From Eukaryota sp. TZLM1-RC (Eukaryota > Metamonada: BaSk clade), in the NCBI GenBank assembly GCA_040285825.1, contig JAUPSS010000002.1, positions 2,604,001-2,668,000 of the forward strand: a stretch of DNA of 64,000 nt, read 5' to 3'. Below are positions 11,304 through 22,080 of the stretch, in pieces; positions within the stretch are counted from its first letter, which is position 1; every line of letters begins with the position of its first letter. Made by a program: the position numbers and the translations under genes. The notes beneath the pieces were generated by a model. It worked only from the letters and a program-made list of their open reading frames with translations. It did not search any database and had not been told where the DNA came from.

Positions 11304-13608
11304 ATGAGTGATGAAACAGTGTCTAGCATAGACATGTCCTTCTCATCTGTAACGTCATCTCTCTGTCCACATTCTTCATCTTCTTTTATGCTTAAACATC
11401 GATGCTTCAGTCATTGGTTACGCTATCTCTCTGATCTAAAACACCTCAACTCCATTGCATACCATCATAACCTAAACATACACTTTTCAAGATATTTCCA
11501 TAACTACCAATTCAAATACTTTCTCTCATCTAGCCACATCATCACACGTCATCGTTCACGTAGTAGAATCGCAAAAACATACTTTAACCTCTGGAGGGGC
11601 GCTTGTCGTTTGTCAATCTTTTCAAATACGTCATCAGTTTGCCATTGCTACTTTTTATGGAAACAGTCAACATACAGTAGTTTTGATGACGTGAAGTTGT
11701 TACTATTTTTGGACATGAAGGATTCTGATTCTCTCACAAATTGTTTTCACCATTGGAAAAATTGCCATTTATTTTTACTTCAAATGAAATTAATCAATAA
11801 GTTGGCTCAAAGTAGAGACTTGAAGTTAAAATTAAATCATTTTAAAAAACTGCAAAATTGTCACAATTACTCAGTAGAATTGAACCGAAAATTAATAACT
11901 CTTTTCAATTCTAAACTATTAGACTTATTTAATTATTGGATATCTGCGTATAAATTATCCTTGATTGGTGGTTATTGTGGCAATTTCACAAAGAAATCAA
12001 TTATGTTGTCTTATTTCCTCAATTGGATTAATTGTTGTAACCTTTTAGTTAATTCATCAAATACTGCTTTAAATGTTTTCAATTCTAAAATAAAATTCAA
12101 GTATTTGAAATTAATAAGGACGAATACTGAATTGTCACAGAAAATGATCTTTTTAGAGCAAGAATTACGGATCAAGAAGTTGAAAACTCTATTTGTTGAT
12201 TGGAAAGCTGCCTGTTTGACTAATCAATCAATCAATTTAATTAAGTACAGCTATTTTCGGCAACTCTCAAAGTGGAGATCACTGACAAGTTTGACATGTT
12301 CAAATTTTCGCCAGATCTCAACCAAGAGGACTTTTTTTGAGAGTTGGAAATCAAATTATTTATTCTTGATTAGCCTTGATGTTTTATCTCAATTGTCTGT
12401 TAAAGATCGTTTAGAAAAAACTAATTCAATTGTTTTATCTAATTATTTCATCTATTGGAAAGATAAACATTCAAACTTGGTTAAATTTTCTCTACTCTCC
12501 TTCTTTTTTGAGCAGTGGAAAAATGGATTGAATTTGTCAATTTGGTATTACAATAGAAGTGTTATTGCTGATTTGTTTTTCAAACAAAAATTCTTTTTCA
12601 AAATGTTTATTCCCTCAAGATTGGCGGAAAAATATGCTACAATGGTTGAATTAGTTAATTTTAATATACTCAAATCCTTTCTTTTTAAATTGGAAGAAAA
12701 TGTATTTTATCAAATTTAATTTGGAAATTTTTCAAAAAACTCATTTCTTTAATTTTTTTTCAAAATGGAAAGATCTTTCAAACTTTTATAATCAATCAAA
12801 TCAATCAATCATTTTGTTCAATCAATCAGTGTCTGGTCGCTTAATGTCAAGAACTTTAAGCAGTTGGTCAATTATATTCAATGATTTACGATTAGCTTCA
12901 ACATTTAGAGTTGATAATCTTCTTCAGGTTCATTTAGATTATTGGAGGAATTCACGGATAAAGGTAGTTAGTATGGATTCGCAATGTGAGTCTTTCCGTA
13001 ACCAAATCGACAAAAATGACAAATTTTCTTATTTTCACTATTGGAAGTTTTTCTTGAGTATTAGAAGCAGTTTATCAGTTTTAAGAGAAGAATTTATTAC
13101 GTTGAGTTCAGTTTCTTTTGCCAAAACTGTTATTCAAAAACTTTATTGTTATTCAAAGCTTTCTCAATTAATTAAATCCAAAAATCTAGACACCTTGGAT
13201 TGCTACTTTGCTCAACTTTCACTCAATCGTTCGATCAACAAGAGTAGAATCAAATCTAATTGTGGGTCGTGGTTCTCAAATTGGAATTACATAGTTTGGT
13301 TCTCAAAAACTACAAGAAGCACCGTGATAAGGTTTAAATTTTTCAAACAGTGGAAGTCATGTTTAGCCGTTAAGGTAGCTCAAAAAAGGGCCAACAATAG
13401 ATCAAAAATGACAAGACAATCCCAAAAATCTCACAAAGTCGACACCAATCACGTGAGACAAGAAACAAGGAGGTCACTTCTGGACTACGCCTATGCAGCT
13501 TGTCCACCTTCTGTCAGAAACTCTACATCTATGGCCAGGCAGGGTTCATTGGACGATTACGTTGAGAATACTAGAAATGAATTGCTTTTAATTGCTAAAA
13601 GATTGTAA
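11304..13608 (+). CDS. Sfi1-like centrin-binding repeat protein
   Basis: Long helical protein containing about 17 short repeats of the form [FY]F-x2-W-[KR], for example YFNLWRG, CFHHWKNC, LFVDWKAA, FFESWKS, YFIYWKDK, FFEQWKNG and FFKQWKSC, spaced roughly 25-45 residues apart. This is the signature of Sfi1-family proteins, which bind centrins along a single helix at spindle poles and basal bodies. A basic C-terminus follows (KRANNRSKMTRQSQK). The frame changes once near 12700: 471 residues in one frame overlap 302 in the next. A short unrecognised intron or a real or assembly frameshift would explain it; no GTATGT...AG intron fits cleanly. AATAAA follows the stop at about 13626. Confidence 0.72.
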
Positions 13609-13784
13609 ATTATGATTTTTTGGAAATAAATAAAGGTACATTCAGTGTTCAACTTGCGATCTTCTAATTTTTTTCAATAATTCTTTTTGAACACTTCCAA
13701 AATTTTAAACACTTCCAAAATACAAGATTCAACAAAATGAATTTCTTAAATAAAAATTAATTTATTAAACAAGACTCTTCCCAC

Positions 13785-14969
13785 AAAAGTCACTTATTTT
13801 CTTCAGCAAATTTGGGTTGTATTGGATTTGCTAAATCTTCAATTTTGTGTCAATCAGCATTCCTGGGTGGTGGCAATAATTTTATTTATGAATTTTCTCG
13901 TGGATTTCCTGATGATTCTCATCTGTTAGTTCCCAATTGCAGTCCCTATTTGTATGAGTTATCTTGTGAACTTGAAAAATTGCCGCCACAAATTTGGACC
14001 AAATGTTTTCCTCAATCAATTCAAGAAATTCCAAACCGATCTCTTTTTAATTTACAGTTTTGCTGTAAAAAGCTTCAACAAAAATTGTCAAAGATTTTTG
14101 AAAGCTTGGATTTTGATGTTAGACTTGGCTTGGCCAAGAAAAAGAATCCCGCTTTTGCAAATCTTTTACAAAATATGTGTGATAGTACTTCTTCTGCCTT
14201 AGTAACAACAATTCCTCAAGTTTATGGTACTCTTTTAACTGATTCTGCTTGGACTCTAAATATGAGATTTCGTTCCTTTATCTGGCCTGATAATTTACCT
14301 CTTAATTTAATTTGTAAATGTTCTCGAGAAATTACAACTACTCATTTGTTAAATTGTAAACATTTTATTACTTTTAGAAGCAAGGTTCATGATGCTGTAA
14401 GAGACCAGTTATATTGTATGTGTAAATCTCATAGAATTGAATCCTTCTTGGAACCTCTGTTGTCAAATCTGTTTGATGCTGAAGATGATTTTCATAAGAA
14501 TAATAGAGGTGATGTAATATTACCTGGATTAGATGGAAGTTTCATTTTATTGGATGTAATGTCTGTTGATCCTTGTAATGCCTCAAATGAAAGGCTAGTT
14601 AATTCTGAAATTCATAATCCACAATACAATGATCTTTTGTCCAAATTGGCCAGTCTACAGCAAAATACAATTTGTATCCATTTGAATTTTCCCTTTTTGG
14701 TTCACTTGCACCAACTGCTTTACGTTTTTTAGATGATTTTGAAATGATTGTAAAGAGAAGAACTGGCAGAAATTTCAACAGATTGTTTTGGCAAAATAGA
14801 ATTGTGTTTTCTATTTTTAAGGGGATGTTGAAGATGGTTTCTGATGCTTTGCTTTCTCTTGGATCTCACTATGAGAGAGTTGCATCTAGTGTTTTTGTTC
14901 TGGGAGAGATGGATTTTTTAGATGTTGATTTATAGGTTTTGAATAAAATTAAAATTTTGGTCAAAAAAA
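13785..14969 (+). mobile_element. 5'-truncated RLE-type LINE, family A, with TSD
   Basis: Truncated non-LTR element flanked by a 14-bp target duplication AAGACTCTTCCCAC (13771-13784 and 14970-14983), with a poly-A run at its 3' end. The ORF starts just inside the truncation point after the RT domain (GCIGFAKSSILCQSAFLGGG). It continues through the thumb-like region, the knuckle CKCSREITTTHLLNC, and the nuclease-like block RGDVILPGLDGS...LLDVMS. The frame shifts once near 14690 and continues with FWQNRIVFSIFKGML. All hallmarks of target-primed reverse transcription are present. Confidence 0.88.
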
Positions 14970-14983
14970 AAGACTCTTCCCAC

Positions 14984-15409
14984 TGATACTTACAAAAAAG
15001 GAAAACATTTTGACAATTGACAATATTCGATCTTATGCAATGGGTGTAGGAGAACGACAAACCCCCAATTACTCTGGCTTATACGTATTGCATTATATTC
15101 AGAATTTTCTTTTATCTATTTATAGGAAAACTTATGTCTTTGATTATGTCAGGGCCTGAAATCACTGTCTATGTAATTGTTACAGAACTAAGAAAAAATA
15201 TATATAATGTAATAATAACATTATATCTAAATCAGATTAGTGATACAATCAGAAACGATAGTCGGCCCAAAAAGAGAAAGTCAACAGCAAAATCATCCCT
15301 CCTTCATAAATTGTAAGACAAGAACCTTCTACTCAGACAAGAAAAAGCAGAACAAATACCGAAAAAGCTACTAGAAAACCCAAAACTATACATAAAAGTA
15401 ATCATTCAC
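14984..15409 (+). pseudogene. Remnant of older element: possible Ulp1-like protease tail and basic ORF
   Basis: Decayed coding between a LINE and a gypsy insertion. Around 15028-15115 one frame reads MGVGERQTPNYSGLYVLHYI, which resembles the end of Ulp1/adenain-type cysteine proteases (Q-x-N-x-D-C-G-x-Y-x-L-x-Y-I), but with Ser where the catalytic Cys should be. After it come basic stretches (RPKKRKSTAKSS; then TRKSRTNTEKATRKPK). Removing the gypsy element and one ATAG copy joins this basic frame in phase to GDSTSVPIDTEQNVLF at 19253, so both sides belong to one older ORF. The protease call is tentative. Confidence 0.35.
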
Positions 15410-15413
15410 ATAG

Positions 15414-15561
15414 TGATGGTCTTTGCTCGTTAATGTTAGACATACAGTAGAGAAGTAATGAGATTTATTACGAAGAGGAATCGTATTCTCTCTTCTTAAA
15501 CTAATAGGCGGAATACTAATAAACTATACAAATAAACTATAAATACTATTCAAGACTAACA
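15414..15561 (-). repeat. 3' LTR of the 15.4-19.2 kb gypsy element
   Basis: 148 bp. Read on the minus strand it starts TGTTAGTC and ends GACCATCA. Preceded on the plus strand by the target duplication ATAG. Confidence 0.9.
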
Positions 15562-17860
15562 CTGCCTTTTCCTCTCTTTCGAGCGACGAGCCCTGGAAGC
15601 TCTAGTCACAGAAGGTGAACCGTTGGAATTGGTACGCTTCTTGGGAGGAGCGGATTTAGTACAGCGACGTGCTTTTGAAGTCTTGATAAAGTCTTTATAC
15701 GCGGCAGTATTTTGGACTGTAGACATGTGTTTAGTGGTGATCTCTTTTCCAGGCCATTGCACTTGGCAAAAGTCACCGTCCTGACTGAGCACCTTTTCAA
15801 TGATGTGTTCTTCGACATCATCTGCATCGACCCAGGAGTGGAACTCATCGTTGGTGGGCAAGCTGGAGTGCCAGGGTGCTAAATGTTTGACGCTAGCTTG
15901 GACGATCGTACCGGTGCAGAGATTCTTAATATTCACAGACGAATTGGATACGATTTCAGTAATTAGGAAGGGTCCTGAATAGTCTCCATGAAGCTTAGCG
16001 GAAGAGCCAGATGCTCTCAATACCAATTGACCAACTTCAAAAGGGTTTGGAGTTGTTGATCTAGTTAGCTTGGAAGCTTTGGAAGCTTGATGGTGTGCTG
16101 CCTTTTCCTGTTTCTCTTTCAACCTTCGAAATTTAGATTGAATTTCTTGAATAAAAGATGACTCAGACGTCGAGCTTTCAATGATTTCAAGAATTTTGCC
16201 AGGGTCTGATCTAGGAGACACATCTGAGCCAAAGATCACTTGGTATGGAGTGTGGTTGGTTATTGAGCTCTTGGAAGAGTTGATCAATAATTGCTCATAA
16301 GGCAAGTATTCAGACCACACATCGTAGGCGTTGAACTCTACGAGCAATTTCCGTAGGTTTTGCAGGATGTCTCTGTGTCGGCGCTCTACCAGGCCGTTGG
16401 ATTGAGAAAACCTAGGTATTGACTTTGACACCTCTATGCCTAAAAATTTGCTTAGTTCGTCAAAGACAGCCTTGGAAAATTCGGGTCCATTATCGCTGTG
16501 GATTTGAAATGGAATGCCAAAGATGGCACAGACTTTCGAAATTAATGCATCTGCAGCAAGATTGGCATTTATCTCTTTTAAAGGCACGATGATCGTGAAC
16601 CTAGAGAAGCTGTCAATAAATACGAGGATGTATTTGTAGCCTTCTTGATCTTCTGGAAGAGGACCAATAACGTCGGCGTTGACACGAGCAAAAGGTCTGT
16701 CAGCCCACAATGAACCGGTTGGGGAAACACGCAGTTTGGGAACTGGCTTTATTTTCTGACAGGAGGGGCATTCTTGGACGTGCTTATTCATGTCGGTGAG
16801 CATGTTTGGCCACCAATAATCGCTGTTCCTGAGCTTGTTCAGGCTTTCAGCTTTGCTTGGAAGGCCTCCTTGCAGAAGTCCATGCAACAAGTTAAGTGTG
16901 TCCTTAATGGGTGATTTGGGAATCACTATCTTGTTGTCGTGCGTCATATATAAATCAAGGTTATTGTTATGAACACAGTTGTTGAAAGAGGGGTCTTTGG
17001 AAGCTATGGCACGCTTCTGTTCGGATTTAGTCCTACAGAGCCATGGCTCGAAAATAGGCAGGTCGTTGGAACATAGTTCTTTGATGACCATGATACGTTC
17101 GAAGTTGTTTAAGTCTTCGATGTAGTATCTTTCATTTTCTGTTCCATCAATTTTATCGATGTAAAATATTGGATGAAAATTTGGAGACATTTGATGGGAC
17201 AAATGATTGATCTCTTGATGCTCTATAGGCGGAACTATTCGAGACAACATATCAGCCCAGAAGTTATCTTCCCCTTTGGTATGTACCAAATCGAAGGAGA
17301 ATTCAGAGAATATGGGTAACCATCTAGTTACAATTCTGTTCTTCTCAGGAGCCGTGAACATGTAGGTAAGGTTTTGATGGTCTGTGAATATGACCAGTTT
17401 CCTTCCTTTCAAGTAGTTTTCAAAACCACTTTGAGTTTACATGAGCAGGATGGCATAGAGTTCCTTCTGGTTTGTTTGCCAGTTCTTTTGCGAGTTGGTT
17501 AACAACCGGCTGAAGAAGCTGATAGGCCTACATTTCCTGTTGATCAGGGGGTTACCGGGGTCGTCGACTTGTTCGTTTTGTTCCCATATGACGCCGCCTA
17601 CAGCTATGTCGGATGCATCGCAACTAATTAAAATTTGGTTTTCCAGAGGAGGTAAGCTGAGCGGCATGTGCTTCGCTATCAGTTGTTTGATCTTTTGAAG
17701 GAGTCCGTCGTGCATGTCGGTCCATTGAAGGCGTTGCGCGCAGGGTTTGGGTTTAACGTTGGAGTTATTTCCATCCTTCTTAGTCAATTTGATGATAGGA
17801 GCGATGAGCTCAGATACCTGAGGAAGCCATTCTCTAATGAAGTTGACTGATCCTACGACG
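15556..17860 (-). pseudogene. Gypsy pol: RT thumb, RNase H, integrase, chromo-like tail
   Basis: Starts near 17860 with the RT thumb (GSVNFIREWLPQVSELIAP) and RNase H (ILISCDASDIAVGGVIWEQ). An in-frame TAA at 17437-17439 follows ELYAILLM; the same frame continues with RNase H (KLVIFTDHQNLTYMF). Integrase has the zinc-binding domain (HGLLQGGLPSKAESLNKL...CPSCQ), the DDE core with first Asp in NADVIGPLP, second in IHSDNGPEFSKA, and Glu in SQSNGLVERRHR. A C-terminal domain (GQLVLRASGSSAKLHG) and a chromo-like module (VEEHIIEKVLSQDGDFCQV) end it, with an Arg/Lys tail. From 17412 to the stop is one open frame of 618 residues. Confidence 0.9.
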
Positions 17861-17885
17861 CTGCGGACGTTTGATTGTCTTTGGT

Positions 17886-19130
17886 CTAGGTGATTCTTTC
17901 GTCAGAGAGATATGGACCAATCTTTGGAGTGATCCATAATCCTAGGTCATTTTCGACTCTAGGACCGAAGAAAGGAGGACGCCCATAGCTCATCTCCGTG
18001 GGAAGAATGGCTTCGGGGTTTTCTGGAATTACTCGAGAATCCCTATAACGGACATAAGGATTGTGCTGACGGAAAACACCACGATGAACACTTGAGCTAG
18101 CATAGGAGCTTGCTTGAGAAGGGGTAGGTTGAGCAGGTGTAGAGGTCGTTCCTCTTCTAGCTTCAATCTCTCTATCCAGTGTTTTTCTGTGTTCCCAGTT
18201 TCGTTCTTCTTGAAGAAAACGCTCTAAGTATTTGTTAGAGACCTCTCCAGAAATTCTGTCAATTTCAGATGGAGGTGCCGTAGGAGGGACCTGCTGTTGA
18301 GGTAAAGGGAAGAATTCCGTGGGAGGTTCCTCGTACTCTACCAAATCTGAAAAGATTTGTTCGTACCTTTTCCTTTGCTCTTCAGAAAGATACGAAGGAA
18401 GGTTCGAAGTGCTAGGAATAGAATCACTAGCCTGGAGAGGGGAAACAGACAGATTATTAACTCCACTTACTGTTGAAGTTAGAGGAGATCCTGAAGTTGG
18501 AACAGCAGGATTTTGACTGTTTCTCCTTACAGTTGGAACTGAAGGAAGTTGATGGGAGGATGGAACCTCAGACACAGGTCTAGGAGATGAAGTTGGGACT
18601 TCAGTGTCCTGTCGAGAGGAAGGAGTTTGGACTCCAGATCCTTCTGTGATATTCTGAGAAGGTTGAACCGTTTCTCTTCTTTGAGCAGAAGGTGAAGGTG
18701 GAACCTCAGAGCTTCTCTGAGGGTGGGGAGAAGATGGGACTTCTGATACCCTGAGTGAAGAAGAAGAGGGAGGAGCTTCGGAATCCTGAGCATCTTCGTA
18801 GTCGTAGGAGACTAACGAAGGGCTTCTTCCTCCTGAAGGAATAGAATCTTTAGAAGGGTTGTCTCCTTCCACAGGAACAGAATCCCGAGGAGAGGAGCTT
18901 CCTTCCATTGAAGCGGAATCCTCAGGAAGGGAAACGTCTTCCTTTGGGGTAGCACCCTCAGGAAGAGTGGCTTCAGGAAGCGCAGAAGCTTCTACTGAGG
19001 AAGGGGACACGGGAGCGGGGTCTGTGGTTATTGGTGAGGAAGAGGGACCAGTCTCTTCCTCATGGATCCTGCGTTGAGCCGGGGACGACCCAATACGTAT
19101 TGACGGTCTTTGCTCGTTAATGTTAGACAT
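17886..19130 (-). pseudogene. Gypsy gag, Ser/Pro-rich, truncated by internal deletion
   Basis: 414-residue ORF at the 5' side of the gypsy element. Its ATG (19128-19130) lies inside the 5' LTR, so the first ten codons (MSNINEQRPS) are LTR-encoded. Residues 20-240 are low-complexity Ser/Pro/Glu with recurring SVPVEG, SEVPSS and SEVPPS units. A more ordered segment follows (LSEEQRKRYEQIFSDLVEYEEPP, then a basic helix). No CCHC knuckle is left: the frame stops at 17886 where the deletion joins it to the RT thumb. The composition is unlike the gag at 4.9-6.1 kb, so these are separate families. Confidence 0.72.
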
Positions 19131-19248
19131 ACAGTAGAGAAGTAATGAGATTTATTGCGAAGAGGAATTGTATTCTCTCTTCTTAAACTAATAGGCGGAA
19201 TACTAATGAACTATACAAATAAACTATAAATACTATTCAAGACTAACA
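19101..19248 (-). repeat. 5' LTR of the 15.4-19.2 kb gypsy element
   Basis: 148 bp matching 15414-15561 with a few substitutions. Contains the gag ATG at 19128-19130. Followed by the target duplication ATAG at 19249-19252. Confidence 0.9.
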
Positions 19249-19252
19249 ATAG

Positions 19253-19925
19253 CGGTGATTCAACTTCTGTACCAATTGATACAGAACAAAATGTACTATT
19301 CAAGGAGTTTATTAAAAGTTTACCGTCAAATCTATTTGCGAGACACAAACGACGTACACTTAATCTTCATATGACTCAAAGGGCTTGACAGTCAGCTGAG
19401 GAATTATTGATAAGAAACTCAAAAGATGGTGTAATGTCAAAACCCCCCGCTATACCTAGAATTGACGTCAAGACCCCAAAAATTGTGGTTCAGCCGAAGA
19501 AACCCAAGGCCAGCGGGAAAAACAAAAAACAAAAAAGAGCAAAAATAATAAATAAAACCAAATACAAATGAACGAACTTACTCCAATTCCAAAATCAATT
19601 CTTGCATTTGATATTGAAACCAAAACCATAAATGAATTTCCACCTAAAAAATTACTGAAAAGATGAATGAAATGAGGAAAAAGAGACTGATGACTTGAAA
19701 AAATTGAGTGATCAAGAACAAGTACAATGGGTCAATAATCAAGAAGTTTTTATTCTTTCTGGTGTCTTTGGGCTATTTGAAAAAGATGAATTTTATATGC
19801 AAGAAAGTTTTATTGCTTCATGTGCAAAGAAACCTGAGACGACTTTGGAACTCCATGCTAATTGTAAAAATATCCATTTTTTGATACAGAGGATGAATTA
19901 TTATCATTTTTTTCGATATTGAAGT
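19253..19925 (+). pseudogene. Basic ORF and DNA polymerase B exonuclease-domain fragment
   Basis: First, the continuation of the ORF cut by the gypsy element (EFIKSLPSNLFARHKRR, then a Lys-rich end, VQPKKPKASGKNKKQ). A new ORF starts with ATG at 19568, MNELTPIPKSILAFDIETKT. The FDIET box is the exonuclease I motif of family-B DNA polymerases. Across frameshifts it continues with FILSGVFGLFEKDEFYMQ and FDTEDELLSFFSIL, both typical of the same domain. Then the frame is replaced by Fanzor sequence near 19925. Protein-primed polymerases of Polinton-like elements and viruses are the likeliest source, but the polymerase core is missing. Confidence 0.45.
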
Positions 19926-20480
19926 TAAATCATCACTTTCCACTGTGCAAAAGCATCCCCAATCTTTTATCAAATCAGCTATTAAAATAAATAATTTTAT
20001 AGAAAAAACGCAAAGATATGTCCATCATCAGAAAACAGAGACTGAGTTATTAAAAAGAATGGCTGAAAAGCAATGGAATCAAGAAGACACTATCCTAATG
20101 TTTGGTGACAAAGGAAATAATACGAAGAATTTAAAGCATGATCGATCCAGTAAAGGAATTGGATTGAGAAATTTCTTTAAGAGAAACAGTGATACAGTAT
20201 GTTTAGTTGATGAAAGAAAAACATCATCAAAGTGTCCAACTTGTCATAACCCTGTAAATGTATTTGTTGATGTTGAGAATCCAGGGCATGAATGAGAGAG
20301 AAGTATCCTACTGTGAAATGTCATGCTTTGTTAAGATGTCGATTTGAAGTTTGTAGAGAAGAATGTGATGAAAGGATAAGGTATGGAATCGCAACAAGTT
20401 AGCATGTATCAACATCATGGCAATTGTAGATTATTTTGTAGAGGATAGTGTTGGTGAAAGGCCTCCATATCTGTCATAAG
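19925..20480 (+). pseudogene. Fanzor-like nuclease, C-terminal fragment
   Basis: Recognisable Fanzor C-terminus: ILMFGDKGNN, then SSKGIGLRNFFKR, LVDERKTSSKCPTCHNPV (first half of the zinc ribbon), KCHALLRCRFEVC (second half), and WNRNKLACINIMAI, the third RuvC motif. TnpB/Fanzor proteins normally read R-D at the catalytic position where this has R-N. A stop at about 20295 and a frame change near 20390 break the gene. Everything up to and including the first RuvC aspartate is missing. Confidence 0.65.
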
Positions 20481-20582
20481 TTGAAGCATTTTACTACAGT
20501 GAATCTGTATTTTGGTTTTTTCCATCATATCACGTCATTTCTAATGTTACATTTAACATGTTGGTTGTAACATTCAACCTTA

Positions 20583-21101
20583 ATGCTCATACTCGCTGTT
20601 GCACTTCTAGCAATTTGTGTCAGTCTGTTCTTGCAGAGAACGTGTAAACCTTGTCCCACCCCAGTACCTTCAACCTCTGATATTGAAGATACGATTCCTC
20701 CCACAACAACCCCTGTAGCAACTCTACCCCTGTTTCAGTTATACATGACTAAACATAGGATTGCCCGCGAAAAAATAACCATTACAGCCATGTTGAAGCT
20801 CTTTTGCAGGAAGATGAAGCACGGTACCAGCTCTCCTCTCTGTGAAGAATGTAGCACCCTACTTCGTTACGCTTATAACAGACTGGATAGGTGCCGCTTT
20901 GGGACCCAGAAGTCCACTTGTGGTCAATGTCACATCCACTGTTACGCTCCTCTGCATAGGAAAACCATTAAGCAGGTCATGCGGAAGGTTGGGCCGTTAC
21001 TTATGTTTCATCACCCATTACTTACGTTTGGACATTTTTTGGATAGTCTCAAGGGAAATAGCAATAGGCCAAAAAAGAAGGTCAAAAACATGGACAATTA
21101 A
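20583..21101 (+). CDS. YgbA-like (nitrous-oxide-stimulated promoter family) protein with N-terminal membrane anchor
   Basis: Intact 172-residue ORF. Residues 1-20 form one hydrophobic helix (MLILAVALLAICVSLFLQRT), followed by a Pro/Thr-rich linker to about residue 50. The rest resembles the bacterial YgbA family: LCEECSTLLRYAYNRLDRC, then FGTQKSTCGQCHIHCYAP, QVMRKVGPLL and FHHPLLTFGHFLD. Six cysteines (87, 90, 104, 113, 116, 120) suggest a metal or cluster site. In Escherichia coli the gene belongs to the nitric-oxide-responsive NsrR regulon; its biochemical role is not settled. In a eukaryote this suggests transfer from bacteria, with the anchor and linker acquired afterwards. It lies 100 bp downstream of a dead Fanzor fragment but is itself undamaged. 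Confidence 0.72.
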   Translation: MLILAVALLAICVSLFLQRTCKPCPTPVPSTSDIEDTIPPTTTPVATLPLFQLYMTKHRIAREKITITAMLKLFCRKMKHGTSSPLCEECSTLLRYAYNRLDRCRFGTQKSTCGQCHIHCYAPLHRKTIKQVMRKVGPLLMFHHPLLTFGHFLDSLKGNSNRPKKKVKNMDN

Positions 21102-21199
21102 AGAGTTTTTTGGAACTTGTTGTCTTTCTGTATTAATAGCTGCTACTTTTATTTTTTTTGTTTAAAATATCAATAAGAAATATTTGGAAGAAATTATTT

Positions 21200-22050
21200 G
21201 TTTAATAAATTTCTTCATTTTATTAAGTGATATGTCATCAATTCAATATGAAGTCAATTGAATTCAAAACATTGCCAAATTTGACAAATCAACAGAGTTG
21301 TTGGTATAATTATAATGATGATTAATGGCATATTTTTCAAACTTAAAAACAATGACAACCCAAACCGATTAATCAAATTTTAAAGATATTAGTTACGCAA
21401 TCAATACATCAATTGCTCCTTTAACGCGACCTTTAATTGAATCAATCACAAGCATCTTGACCAGAAATTAGGTAATATTCTACATGGAATTAAAATATTG
21501 AACAGATTGAGTGCATCCAAATCGACATCGGAAGAACGTTAAGCTCGATATGATTTAATAGATTCAGTGAAATTAAAAATTAATGACAAAAGAATATTTG
21601 ACCATTTAACTATTTGTTTGGTAGCTCCACAACATGAGGGAAAATAACCTTATTATTGATATTGATGAAACGGATTTGAAGTATGCACTTTAAGCAAAAT
21701 AAAATTAAATTTAAAAAAGATGGTTGTAAGGTCGTTGTAATTGATGAGTTTTAACCAATTATTGTTGTTTCAAATGTAAGAACTCAACACTTAATACCAT
21801 GGAAGAGGCATCACATGTTGATTCGTCACGGGCTTACCGTGTGTAAATCAAGTGATAGTTTGTGGAATAGAGATCGAATTCTGCATAAAATATATTGACA
21901 GTGATGGAAGCACATGTAAAAGGTGGAGATAGACCGGAATACCTGAAGAGATTCAAGGTTGATGAAGGTTCAAAGAAAAGGTATTAAGGAGAAAATCTTC
22001 CTCTTCTCAAAAACTCAGCCCCTCTACATTGGTGTAAAAAAGGACACTTA
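21200..22050 (+). other. Decayed coding of unknown origin
   Basis: No intact gene. Short pieces in changing plus-strand frames look like one decayed protein: ISYAINTSIAPLTRPLIES (about 21390), KLGNILHGIKILNRLSASKS (about 21465), YDLIDSVKLKINDKRIFDHL (about 21550) and NLIIDIDETDLKYAL (about 21647). I recognise no family. It could be another part of the mobile element that left the polymerase and Fanzor fragments upstream. Confidence 0.35.
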
Positions 22051-22054
22051 TTTC

Positions 22055-22080
22055 ATTGTTATAGACATCATCTGTAACAA
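22055..22080 (+). promoter_or_regulatory. Near-palindromic start-proximal element, ESF2 gene
   Basis: ATTGTTATAGAC then ATCATCTGTAACAA, ending at the ATG of the ESF2 gene. Three other genes in the window (ATGs at 25030, 52449 and 57668, minus strand) have the same element at the same place. Confidence 0.6.

Larger units (their letters stand above)
15414..19248 (-). mobile_element. Ty3/gypsy LTR retrotransposon lacking protease and most RT
   Basis: A 3835-bp element with 148-bp LTRs differing at only a few positions, and a 4-bp target duplication ATAG (15410-15413 and 19249-19252). In element orientation: gag begins inside the 5' LTR, a deletion joins the end of gag to the RT thumb, then RNase H, integrase and a chromodomain-like tail run to the 3' LTR. 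Protease and RT fingers/palm, including the YxDD box, are absent. One TAA also interrupts RNase H. It interrupts an older ORF, in which it can be placed to the base. Confidence 0.92.

Noticed and set aside
15414-15433. LTR beginning at TGTTAGAC with shorter 128-bp LTRs
   Set aside because: The flanking 20 bp is also duplicated at 19101, and only the longer 148-bp version gives TG...CA ends with an ATAG TSD.
18527-19077. Plus- and minus-strand frames overlapping the gypsy gag
   Set aside because: Low-complexity Ser/Pro codons keep other frames open; these are shadows.
8440-20480. Fanzor N-terminal (8.4 kb) and C-terminal (19.9 kb) pieces as one split gene
   Set aside because: An intact host gene and a polymerase fragment lie between them, and the 8.4-kb piece already runs past the point where RuvC should begin, so they are separate relics.
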